Positions 8,727 through 15,837 of a DNA stretch of 25,864 nt are shown here, piece by piece. This DNA comes from CAYUUP01 sp964447925 (GTDB lineage Bacteria; Bacillota; Clostridia; Oscillospirales; Oscillospiraceae): positions 1 through 25,864 of the forward strand of contig CAYUUP010000012.1 of assembly GCA_964447925.1 (NCBI GenBank), read 5' to 3'. The first letter of the stretch is position 1. Each line of letters opens with the position of its first letter. The position numbers and the translations under genes were made by a program. The notes beneath the pieces were generated by a model. That model had not been told where the DNA came from. It did not search any database and saw only the letters and a program-made list of their open reading frames with translations.

Positions 8727-9485
8727 TTAACCGTTGTATCCGGGATGACCTTCTGGTCCATAGCCCATGTCATCGCTAAATGTAAAATATTCCTCCGGCA
8801 TAGCGGGATAATTATCCCACCAGTTGAAAATATTGTTGTGTGTCAGGAAGGAAATGTCCGGAGTACCAAATTCCACCTCATAGGGATCGGTGCCGGGCTC
8901 CGGGTAGACAGGAGTGCTGCTGTAATCCGTCCCGGCTAGAGCGGAGAGATCATAGGCAATCATCACATGCCATAGCTTCCACTGCCCGTCTTCCCGAATC
9001 AGATCAGCAGCAAACTTTTCCGATACCCAGCGGGCCTCTGCGGTGCCGTCCGGCTTGGAAATGGTATCTTGAGCGATGCAATACCACAGGCCTCTGGCGG
9101 TTTTTCCGTCATAGGCCAGTCGGACAAGGCCGGTGGTGGGAGGATGGATATGCATACAGCCAATGCCCAGATTGCTTTCCACGTTTTCAACAGAGGAATC
9201 GGCTGCGCAAAGCTCTTCCAAGTGGGCCTTACGACTGGCTTCATAGTTGAGGACATAGTAGCGCTCGATACTCTCCATGCCCACATACCAGCCCCAGTTT
9301 TTACCCAAAGACGCCGTGCGGCGGTTCGCGGGCTGTGTGACCCACAGGTCATTCAGTTCTTGGCGCCTCCAATCATTGGAGACATAATGCATCCGTTTGT
9401 TGACCAGTTTTTTGATTTCCTCTATGTCCCAGACTCGGCGCATCAGTTCTTCATCGGTATAGTTTGGAGCCTTTATTTTTTTCAT
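8727..9485 (-). CDS. NTF2/SnoaL-like protein, paralogue B of the catabolic operon
   Basis: A 252-residue protein, second gene of the operon. I chose the ATG at 9485 (MKKIKAPNY), 10 nt after GGAGG. An upstream GTG at 9494 overlaps the stop of the previous gene but has almost no spacing from that site. The SnoaL-like domain covers about residues 10-175 and ends with FAADLIREDGQWKLWH, matching the same segment in the two paralogues. The tail has PEEYFTFSDDMGY, the counterpart of the tail motif in the neighbours. Cytoplasmic, with no signal sequence. The tandem arrangement suggests either a hetero-oligomer or successive steps in one pathway. I cannot name the reaction. Confidence 0.82.
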   Translation of the reverse strand: MKKIKAPNYTDEELMRRVWDIEEIKKLVNKRMHYVSNDWRRQELNDLWVTQPANRRTASLGKNWGWYVGMESIERYYVLNYEASRKAHLEELCAADSSVENVESNLGIGCMHIHPPTTGLVRLAYDGKTARGLWYCIAQDTISKPDGTAEARWVSEKFAADLIREDGQWKLWHVMIAYDLSALAGTDYSSTPVYPEPGTDPYEVEFGTPDISFLTHNNIFNWWDNYPAMPEEYFTFSDDMGYGPEGHPGYNG

Positions 9486-9490
9486 ATGAA

Positions 9491-10222
9491 TCACGCCTCC
9501 ATTCCGTAGCTCTGTGTTTCAGCAAAAGTTGTGTAGGGCTGAGGGATACGGGGAGATAGGGCCAGTCTCCTCCGTGGGGTGTAGAGGGAGCGAAGGGTGG
9601 AGGGAATCGTAGGCGCCGGTGGCGCGTAGCCCCGCAGGGCTTCAAATTCCGGCAGATCAGGATAAGGCCGTGCGGGTTCTCCCCAACTCTGGCCGCAGAT
9701 ACATTCCACATCAGTGAGATATTGCATATGCCACAGTTTCCAAGTACCGTCTTCAAGGATGAAGTCCACTGCGTAATAGCCCCAGAGCCAATAGGCAACC
9801 GGCCCGGCTGTACCCACACGGGCTTCTGTTCCCATGCTGTACCACAGGCCTTGGGCAGTCTGAAGATCGTCCGCAACCTCAATTACCGGTGCATAAAGGG
9901 GCCGAACCTTGAATTCACCGATGCCATACATCTCATCCGGGGTTTTGCCCTGAGTCTGCTCCGGAAATGCCTTGCAGAGTACCGCCGCAACCTCTGCGGT
10001 GTGCTGGTGGACTGCATGATAGTATGCGCGGATGCTCTCAGGGCCGGTGAACCATCCCTGGTTAAAGCCAAGACAGATGTCTTGGCGGTTTGACCAGAAT
10101 TTCTCATAGATTTCAGCCTCACGGTTCAGAATAATGCAATTTGCGTATTTTCCCATGAGATTTTTCAATGCTCGCTGCGTCTCCCATTTTTCAAGGAGTA
10201 GGCTGACGGGGGATTCCTTCAT
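9491..10222 (-). CDS. NTF2/SnoaL-like protein, paralogue A, first gene of the catabolic operon
   Basis: A 243-residue protein. The start is the ATG at 10222, 10 nt downstream of AGGAGG; the in-frame TTG at 10231 is too close to that site. A SnoaL-like domain spans about residues 10-180, with YAVDFILEDGTWKLWH near its end, and a Pro/Arg-rich tail contains PQPYTTFAETQSY. Its stop is only 5 nt from the ATG of the next gene, so translation is probably coupled. It is transcribed from a promoter whose elements are repeated in front of the TRAP transporter genes. The fold and motifs support the family; the reaction is unknown. Confidence 0.82.
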   Translation of the reverse strand: MKESPVSLLLEKWETQRALKNLMGKYANCIILNREAEIYEKFWSNRQDICLGFNQGWFTGPESIRAYYHAVHQHTAEVAAVLCKAFPEQTQGKTPDEMYGIGEFKVRPLYAPVIEVADDLQTAQGLWYSMGTEARVGTAGPVAYWLWGYYAVDFILEDGTWKLWHMQYLTDVECICGQSWGEPARPYPDLPEFEALRGYAPPAPTIPSTLRSLYTPRRRLALSPRIPQPYTTFAETQSYGMEA

Positions 10223-10273
10223 TCCTTTCAAACCTCCTGATATCGTTTATTTCAGGCATATATTACAAGAATA

Positions 10274-10319
10274 AGTTTAGCATACAGCGCCTAAAAAATA
10301 TGTGTGAAGCCTCCCAGAT
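10274..10319 (-). promoter_or_regulatory. Promoter of the NTF2/amidohydrolase operon
   Basis: The minus strand has TCACACATA (10307-10299), then 16 nt, then TGC followed by TAAACT (10279-10274) as an extended -10. There is no good -35 box, since TCACACATA occupies roughly -40 to -32, as at activator-dependent promoters. The 12 bases upstream (10319-10308) also resemble the TRAP promoter. The predicted start near 10267 leaves a leader of about 45 nt. Confidence 0.6.
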
Positions 10320-10331
10320 TCTTTGCAGGAT

Positions 10332-10350
10332 TTTGTGATGCGCTCACAAA
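10332..10350. promoter_or_regulatory. Inverted repeat, candidate regulator binding site in the divergent region
   Basis: A perfect 7-bp inverted repeat, TTTGTGA - 5 bases - TCACAAA. Its centre (10341) lies 34 bases from the first base of TCACACATA, near -74 of the predicted enzyme-operon start. The same TTGTGA-N5-TCACA element occurs at the same distance in front of the TRAP operon. The PucR-type regulator encoded alongside is the obvious candidate ligand. The rest of the 351-bp gene-free stretch 10223-10573 holds the two divergent promoters and nothing else recognised. Confidence 0.6.
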
Positions 10351-10493
10351 TCAGCTTGACGGGCAGCTGCCGCTGTATGCCTGTAGAATAGAAATTAGGA
10401 ACCGTTGATGGGCGTTTGCATTGAGTTGGTAGATATGCCCTAACAGGAAACAAGGGACAAAACCATTCCTAGTTATTTTGTGCCAATTTGAGG

Positions 10494-10522
10494 TTGACAA
10501 ACATCTGGCCGTTCGTTATACT
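10494..10522 (+). promoter_or_regulatory. Sigma-A type promoter of the regulator gene
   Basis: A perfect TTGACA at 10494-10499, a 17-bp spacer, and TATACT at 10517-10522. This near-consensus promoter suggests constitutive expression, unlike the two catabolic promoters. It lies about 50 bp upstream of the regulator start. Confidence 0.85.
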
Positions 10523-10573
10523 GAAAATAGGATTTGATGTCGATGCCTAGATGTTGGCAAGGAGAATGCCTTT

Positions 10574-12136
10574 ATGGAAGACAGCTTTTTTTATTTGCCG
10601 GAATATCTCCGCGAGTTTCAAATTGCGAAAATCAGCAACTCCGGCAGCAGGATACCCATTGATACGATTGGATTCATTCATGATACTGAGATATGCTCTG
10701 ATGAGAATTGCCTGTATCTGGGCTATTTGTCCGAGAGCGGGCGGCTGTCGTCGGGAGCAACGGCAATCCTTGTGGAGGACACCTGCGGGAAGGAAGCTGC
10801 CAGGCTGCCGGCTCGCTATGTAATTCTAAAGGATGGGACTGAACTGGAGCGGGTTTATCTGGCTGCGGGGGAATTTTTGAAGGACGGCATTGCGTTTCAT
10901 CGGAGAGCGAACGAGCTGATGGAGATGCTCTTCCAAAAGCGGGATTTGCGGGAGATTATTTGCTCTGCGGGTGAAATCCTACAGATGAAGCTGGTACTGG
11001 CAGATAGCCTCCTCAAAATATTGTGTACCAACCTGGGCTGCCAGGAGAACGGGCCGCTGTGGGAGAATTATATTTCATCCGGTTATGTGCCTGATATTCG
11101 CTGGCTCAAAGACACAGATCAGTGTGAGCCAGTGTTTGTGCAGCGGACGATCAAGGCGTACGCGTATAGAAGGGAGGGACAGCAGAGCGACCACCTGGCT
11201 GTTATCCTCAGCGATGGTGTCAACACACTGGCGACACTGTGTATTACCAAGGAGCTTGGACCCTTTTCCCGATTGGAGCTGCGGTTGATCGGCATTTTTG
11301 CCGAGGTGCAGTTAAATTATCTACAACACAAGACGCTCATGGAGATGCGGCACACCCGGTCAATGTCCTTTGAGTATGCCTTCCGGCCTGTTTTTATGGA
11401 TAAACATATCAATTGGGTGGAATTTCGGCATAATGCCGAGCAGGCGGGGTTTGAGTTTGCGGAATGTTATGCCCTGCTGCTTGTGGACTTTTTCCGCAAC
11501 ACCCCTGTAGATCAGAGCCGGAATATTATCCGCACATATTTGGAGGAGGTGCTGCCCACTCAGCATTCCATCATTGTGGAGGAGGATCTGGTTTTTGTGC
11601 TGGGCTTTCCTGACGAGGAGGCCTTTATCGGCTGGGATCGTTCCAAATTATTAAATGTGCTGGAAGAATATAATTTATATGCTGCTACCAGCCGGATTTT
11701 CTCCGATCTGAAGGAAATTCGGCGCCACTTTGAAAATACAAGGCATATTCTGGAACATTTTTATTGTGCCCCAGAGGGAATCCGACTGCTGTCGGCAGAT
11801 ACTATGGGAATACTATATGTGGTGGAGACGCTGATGCGGGCGGGACAGCTTGAGGATTTCCTTGAGCCGAAAATCCTCAAGCTGCAGGAATATGACGCAA
11901 AAAACCATACATCATATCTGAAAACCCTGTACGCCTATCTGCGTCATTCCCGGAAACCCCTTCTTGCCTGCAATGATCTGCATATCCACCGGAATACCTT
12001 GGATTATAGGATCCAGCGTATCGAGGAAATGATCCACGTAAACTGGAACGATGGCGATGAAGCCTTCCGGCTTTTTCTATCTCTGAGTATTCTCTATTAC
12101 AAAGAAAAAATAGATGCATATCAAAGCAGTACTTGA
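10574..12136 (+). CDS. PucR/CdaR-type transcriptional regulator
   Basis: A 520-residue protein starting at the ATG at 10574, 8 nt after AAGGAGA. Residues about 460-512 form the PucR-type C-terminal helix-turn-helix (NDLHIHRNTLDYRIQRIEE). Residues about 255-400 look like the degenerate GGDEF-like domain common in the CdaR/PucR group. The first ~250 residues are an unassigned sensing region. Members of this group usually activate nearby catabolic genes in response to a pathway compound. It lies between a divergent enzyme operon and a co-oriented TRAP operon, and both have matching promoter elements, so it probably senses the substrate and activates both. The ligand is unknown. A terminator separates it from the transporter genes, so they are transcribed separately. 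Confidence 0.9.
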   Translation: MEDSFFYLPEYLREFQIAKISNSGSRIPIDTIGFIHDTEICSDENCLYLGYLSESGRLSSGATAILVEDTCGKEAARLPARYVILKDGTELERVYLAAGEFLKDGIAFHRRANELMEMLFQKRDLREIICSAGEILQMKLVLADSLLKILCTNLGCQENGPLWENYISSGYVPDIRWLKDTDQCEPVFVQRTIKAYAYRREGQQSDHLAVILSDGVNTLATLCITKELGPFSRLELRLIGIFAEVQLNYLQHKTLMEMRHTRSMSFEYAFRPVFMDKHINWVEFRHNAEQAGFEFAECYALLLVDFFRNTPVDQSRNIIRTYLEEVLPTQHSIIVEEDLVFVLGFPDEEAFIGWDRSKLLNVLEEYNLYAATSRIFSDLKEIRRHFENTRHILEHFYCAPEGIRLLSADTMGILYVVETLMRAGQLEDFLEPKILKLQEYDAKNHTSYLKTLYAYLRHSRKPLLACNDLHIHRNTLDYRIQRIEEMIHVNWNDGDEAFRLFLSLSILYYKEKIDAYQSST

Positions 12137-12161
12137 TTTCACTATTATTTTATACCCACTG

Positions 12162-12210
12162 AAAGCTCACTAGCTTTAGTACCCGGCAGGGTACTTGCTT
12201 GTGAGCTTTT
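12162..12210 (+). terminator. Terminator of the regulator gene
   Basis: The outer arms AAAGCTCAC (12162-12170) and GTGAGCTTT (12201-12209) pair, as do the inner arms GTACCC and GGGTAC (12179-12194). A short T-run follows. The right arm overlaps the inverted repeat proposed as the TRAP operon binding site. Confidence 0.7.
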
Positions 12211-12215
12211 CACAG
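12199..12215. promoter_or_regulatory. Inverted repeat, candidate regulator binding site of the TRAP operon
   Basis: TTGTGA - 5 bases - TCACAG, centred at 12207, 34 bases before TCACACATA and near -74 of the predicted start. It shares the 8-mer TTGTGAGC with the repeat in front of the enzyme operon when both are read towards their promoters. Confidence 0.55.
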
Positions 12216-12228
12216 GTTTTGAGAAGAG

Positions 12229-12274
12229 ATTTGGAAGTGGTCACACATAAAATCAGATTTGTAAATGCTATAAT
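12229..12274 (+). promoter_or_regulatory. Promoter of the TRAP transporter operon
   Basis: TCACACATA (12241-12249), then 16 nt, then an extended -10 of TGC plus TATAAT (12269-12274). There is no recognisable -35. The layout is identical to that of the divergent enzyme operon, and 16 of 21 bases match over the stretch that ends with TCACACATA. The predicted start is near 12281. The leader to the first gene is about 164 nt and holds nothing else I recognise. Confidence 0.65.
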
Positions 12275-12444
12275 AAGACCATAGCAAAGAACGGGACAGC
12301 AATCCAGTCCGGGCACGAAAACGGGTGGGATTAGGCTGGAGAAAGAAAGGCGTGAAGAGAACCGGTATAGAGAGGTGCAGTGGGAAACGGCGTCATTTGC
12401 GTTCTGCGCATGGCGGATGGAATAAACAGAAGGAGGCTGCAGCT

Positions 12445-13086
12445 GTGTTTGAGGAGAGATATCTGGCCCGCGTAAAGCGGTTCTATCGGGTAGACCGGGT
12501 ATTGGAGCGTATTTTGAAGTACCTTTCGTTTTTGTCTGCGATTTGTGTTGTCCTCACCGCGCTGATCGCAACGGCAAATGTCATAGTGCAGAAAATCTTC
12601 CATGGGAATATTTCCAGCACCAATGATTATGTGACGTATATGTTTGTGGTCATCATCTATGCGGCCATTCCCCATGTGCAGATGGAGACAAACCTGACAA
12701 ATGTGGATATTCTTAGTGTCCACTTTTCCAAAAAGGTGAACCTGGTGATTTCCGTGATTGGTGATGCTGTCGGTGCAATAACTTTCGGATTTATTGGATA
12801 TGCGGTGTTTAAAAATGTGTTTACTCAGTATTTTACATTAAAAACCGTGGCCGCTATTGGCGCAGCGGGAACCTTTGTACTCTGGCCCTTTGCGCTGTTG
12901 GTTGCAGTCTCCATGCTGCTGACCGTGTTTACTTTTGTTTGGAACAATGCTCGCCGGATCATTTACCGGGGAGAGAAGTTCATTCCACTTTCCCTGTGCC
13001 GGGCGATTGGAGTGGAGCCACCGAAGAGGTTTGGCCCGCAGCCATCAGAGGAAGCGGAAGAGAAAGAGGGTGGTGCTGATGAGTAA
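12445..13086 (+). CDS. TRAP transporter small permease (DctQ-type)
   Basis: A 213-residue membrane protein with about four hydrophobic segments (near residues 27-50, 66-80, 100-125 and 135-165) and a charged C-terminal tail. This is typical of the DctQ subunit, which couples with DctM in sodium-driven tripartite uptake. I chose the GTG at 12445, 8 nt after AAGGAGG; a longer frame from 12325 has no such site and an un-family-like basic extension. Its last 8 bases overlap the start of the large permease gene, so translation is coupled. First gene of the transporter operon. Confidence 0.88.
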   Translation: MFEERYLARVKRFYRVDRVLERILKYLSFLSAICVVLTALIATANVIVQKIFHGNISSTNDYVTYMFVVIIYAAIPHVQMETNLTNVDILSVHFSKKVNLVISVIGDAVGAITFGFIGYAVFKNVFTQYFTLKTVAAIGAAGTFVLWPFALLVAVSMLLTVFTFVWNNARRIIYRGEKFIPLSLCRAIGVEPPKRFGPQPSEEAEEKEGGADE

Positions 13087-14386
13087 CCTGACGATCGGTC
13101 TGATTATCGTTGTGCTGATGATGGTGATGCTGTTTGCCGGCATTCCTTTGGGGGTCACTTTCCTGTTCACCTCTGCTCTGGGACTCTATTTAATTGGCGG
13201 CTGGGTGACCCTATATAACCAGTTTTCCGTGGGACTGATGAGCCTTAGCGCATCCTACAGCTTTGCTGTGGTACCCCTCTTCCTGGTGGTGGGTATTCTG
13301 GCAGGAGATACAGGAATAGCCTCCAGCGCCTATGTCTCCGCAAGGACCTGGCTGGGCCGGGTGCGTGGAGGTCTGCTATATACAACGGTGCTGGCAAATA
13401 CAATTTTTGGCGCTGTCAGCGGAATCCCCGCCGCAGGCAACGTGGTCTTTGCCAAGATCGCTTATCCTGAGTTGAGAAAGTACGGCTATGATTCCGGCAC
13501 TTCTCTGTCCTGTATCTGCTCGGCTGGGGCGCTCTCTGCATTAATTCCGCCCAGCATGAGTATTCTGATGTTCTGTATTCTGGCCGAAGTTTCCATTGGT
13601 GACGCGCTTTTGGCAGGTACAGCAGGAGGGATTCTGTTCACACTTGTGCTTTGCGCCACAATTTGGGTTATCGGCAAAATCTGGCCGGAAAAAATCCCCA
13701 CGAGCAGTGACGGAATCAAATATACAGTTAGGGACAAGTTGAAATCTTTGAAGCTGCTTATCCCTCTGGCCTGTGTCTTTGCCTTTATCATTGGCGGATC
13801 ATTTCTGGGCTGGTTCCCAGCGACAGTAGGCGGCGCTATTGCCGTGGTCATCCTGCTGCTCTATGCGCTGGGAAAGCGCACTCCGCTTTCCGCCATTGCA
13901 AAGAGCATTTGGGAGGGGGCGCATGACTTCGCGGGCCTGTATCTGATGGTGCTTGGCGGCCAACTGTTCGGACGGTTCATTACCGTGTCCGGCTTAGCGT
14001 CGGCACTGGTAAACTGGATTTCCGGACTGGACGTGGATAAGCTGGTCATCTATGCCATCATTGTAGTTTTCTATCTGATTTGCGGCTGCCTGATGGACTG
14101 TATGTCCATCCTAATTATCACGATACCCATCATTTTTCCCCTGCTTAACCAGATCGGCTATGACAAGCTGGTAATCTGCATCGCGCTGGTATTTTTGGCG
14201 AATGTTGGCGGCATTACACCTCCGGTGGGTATGTCCGTATTCCAGACCGCAGCTGTTACTGGTGAGCGTACCGGAGTGATTTTCAGAGGCATGATTCCGT
14301 TCTTCGCTGCATTTGTTATCTGCATTTTTGCAATTGCCCTGTTCCCCAATTTGTTGCTTTGGCTGCCCAACCTGCTTGGCGGCTGA
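13079..14386 (+). CDS. TRAP transporter large permease (DctM-type)
   Basis: A 435-residue, highly hydrophobic protein of normal DctM length with about a dozen membrane segments. Family features include a conserved SGIPAAGNVVFAKIAYPEL region and an IPPSMSILMFCILAEVSIGDAL region in the middle. It is the transport channel driven by an ion gradient. The start at the ATG 13079 overlaps the small permease end (ATGAGTAA) and has a GA-rich site upstream. The receptor gene follows after 29 nt. The substrate cannot be told from the permease. Confidence 0.93.
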   Translation: MSNLTIGLIIVVLMMVMLFAGIPLGVTFLFTSALGLYLIGGWVTLYNQFSVGLMSLSASYSFAVVPLFLVVGILAGDTGIASSAYVSARTWLGRVRGGLLYTTVLANTIFGAVSGIPAAGNVVFAKIAYPELRKYGYDSGTSLSCICSAGALSALIPPSMSILMFCILAEVSIGDALLAGTAGGILFTLVLCATIWVIGKIWPEKIPTSSDGIKYTVRDKLKSLKLLIPLACVFAFIIGGSFLGWFPATVGGAIAVVILLLYALGKRTPLSAIAKSIWEGAHDFAGLYLMVLGGQLFGRFITVSGLASALVNWISGLDVDKLVIYAIIVVFYLICGCLMDCMSILIITIPIIFPLLNQIGYDKLVICIALVFLANVGGITPPVGMSVFQTAAVTGERTGVIFRGMIPFFAAFVICIFAIALFPNLLLWLPNLLGG

Positions 14387-14415
14387 AAATTAAAATGAAA
14401 ATGGAGGTCATTCAA

Positions 14416-15576
14416 ATGAAAAGGTTCCTTGCACTGCTGTGCGCGCTGGCCATGATCCTATGCCTGGCTGCCTGCGGCGGCTCAAACAACGCCGATAGTG
14501 ATACCGAAGGCACCCCATCCGGCACCGAGACGCAGGATGGCTCTGATGGAACTGGAGACACCGAGGAAACCGAGAATCCCGGAACCAGCAGCTATGACAC
14601 TGACAGCTGGGAGAGCGTCAAACTTAAAGTGGCCACTTCCGGCAACGAGAACGACTTCTCCACGGAATGCCTGGTCTATTTCCTGGACACCCTAAAGGAG
14701 CGTTCCAACGGCAAGATCGACTACACCCTGTACCCCGGCGGAACCTATTGCACTGCCGCTGAAGAATATAGCTACGTTGCCTCTGGAGCCATTGACATGA
14801 CTCTGTGGAATCAGTCCATCAACGCTACTGAATTCCCCATTATTGCCATTACTGGAAGCGCTGTGGGAAATGAGGAGGCAGTTGCTCTGGCAAATTATAT
14901 GTGCTATGAAAATGAAGAAACCTCTGCCATTTTTGAAAAATATGCCACCCAAGGCAACATAAAAATGCTGGGGTATATTCCTGCTGGTTACGCACTGTTT
15001 GTGGCGAATAAAGAGGTTCACACCTTTGCCGATTTCAGCGACATCACCTTCGGGACCATGCTGAACGCCTCCCTGTGGGAATCTCTGGGCATGAATGTTG
15101 TCTCCACAAGCCCCGCAGATATGTATGAGGCTCTGTCCCGCGGCACGATCGATTCCGCCTGTCAGGCATTGCCCTCCGCTCTGAGCAAAATGTTCTATGA
15201 GGTTGCGGATTACGGCTTGCTGGCCGGCTACTCCAGTGTGGCATATAACCTGATTGTTAACCTGGATACCTGGAACGGTTTCTCTGCGGAACAGCAGGCA
15301 CTGATCAGTGAAGTGGTTGACGATTTCACCGCACACAGCATTGAGTATTACAACGAGTGCCAGGAGCAGTGGATTGCCACCTGGGAGGATAATACCGGAA
15401 TCCCCCTTAACTATATGAGTGATGAAGACAGCCAAGAGTATGTCAAGCACGCTTACGCGATGAACTATGCAGCCTATCTGGATCTGGCCAAGAATGCTGG
15501 TCAGGAAGAGGATTTTGAGACAGTTGTTGATGCGCATAATGAATACTTAGGCTTCAACTGCCGCACAGGGGAGTGA
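14416..15576 (+). CDS. TRAP transporter solute receptor (DctP-type lipoprotein)
   Basis: A 386-residue lipoprotein. The ATG at 14416 lies 8 nt after GGAGG. The signal peptide ends in the lipobox L-A-A-C (Cys20), followed by an acidic Ser/Thr/Gly/Asp linker to about residue 65, as expected for a receptor tethered to the outer face of a Gram-positive membrane. The DctP fold is supported by LYPGGTYCTAAEEYSYVASG and by MYEALSRGTIDSACQ. The segment where most family members have the carboxylate-clamping arginine (usually K-I-R-V) reads DITFGTM here, with no Arg or Lys. The ligand may therefore not be bound as a simple carboxylate, or another residue does this job. Last gene of the operon. Confidence 0.9.
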   Translation: MKRFLALLCALAMILCLAACGGSNNADSDTEGTPSGTETQDGSDGTGDTEETENPGTSSYDTDSWESVKLKVATSGNENDFSTECLVYFLDTLKERSNGKIDYTLYPGGTYCTAAEEYSYVASGAIDMTLWNQSINATEFPIIAITGSAVGNEEAVALANYMCYENEETSAIFEKYATQGNIKMLGYIPAGYALFVANKEVHTFADFSDITFGTMLNASLWESLGMNVVSTSPADMYEALSRGTIDSACQALPSALSKMFYEVADYGLLAGYSSVAYNLIVNLDTWNGFSAEQQALISEVVDDFTAHSIEYYNECQEQWIATWEDNTGIPLNYMSDEDSQEYVKHAYAMNYAAYLDLAKNAGQEEDFETVVDAHNEYLGFNCRTGE

Positions 15577-15655
15577 TTGGCTTGGTCTCATCCCGGCTAT
15601 TTTAGACTGGGATAAAGCCTGCCGTGCGCAGTGATCGGAAGGCTCAGAAAACATG

Positions 15656-15695
15656 ACGTCGGGGTCTGCGAAAACAGTACCCCGACGTTGTTTGT
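15656..15695 (+). terminator. Terminator of the TRAP operon
   Basis: A perfect 10-bp stem pairs 15656-15665 with 15679-15688, with an extra CTG/CAG pairing inside the loop. A T-rich tail follows. It is 80 nt past the receptor stop. Confidence 0.85.
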
Positions 15696-15752
15696 TCTTC
15701 ATGTGTTCGATGGAATAAGGAAAGGATTTTTCCACAAGGCATCTGGTTTTGT

Positions 15753-15782
15753 AAAAGCAACGGTCATATTCACGCTGCTTTT
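15753..15782 (-). terminator. Probable terminator after nadE
   Basis: A 7-bp stem (AAAAGCA with TGCTTTT) with a short inner CG pairing, 55 nt past the nadE stop on the minus strand. The U-tract is short, so the call is moderate. It could act in both directions between the converging operons. Confidence 0.45.
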
Positions 15783-15837
15783 GTACAGTTCTTATCCTAT
15801 TTAGACGAGGAAATAGGAGACAGCAGCCCAGGGGTGG

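Noticed and set aside
10332..10350. CRP/FNR-type binding site
   Set aside because: The half-sites look similar, but the spacer is 5 bases instead of 6, and the same element recurs only at the other catabolic promoter, pointing to a local regulator.
12325..12444. Longer N-terminus for the TRAP small permease
   Set aside because: The extension is basic, unlike the family, has no ribosome binding site before it, and a good site precedes the GTG at 12445.
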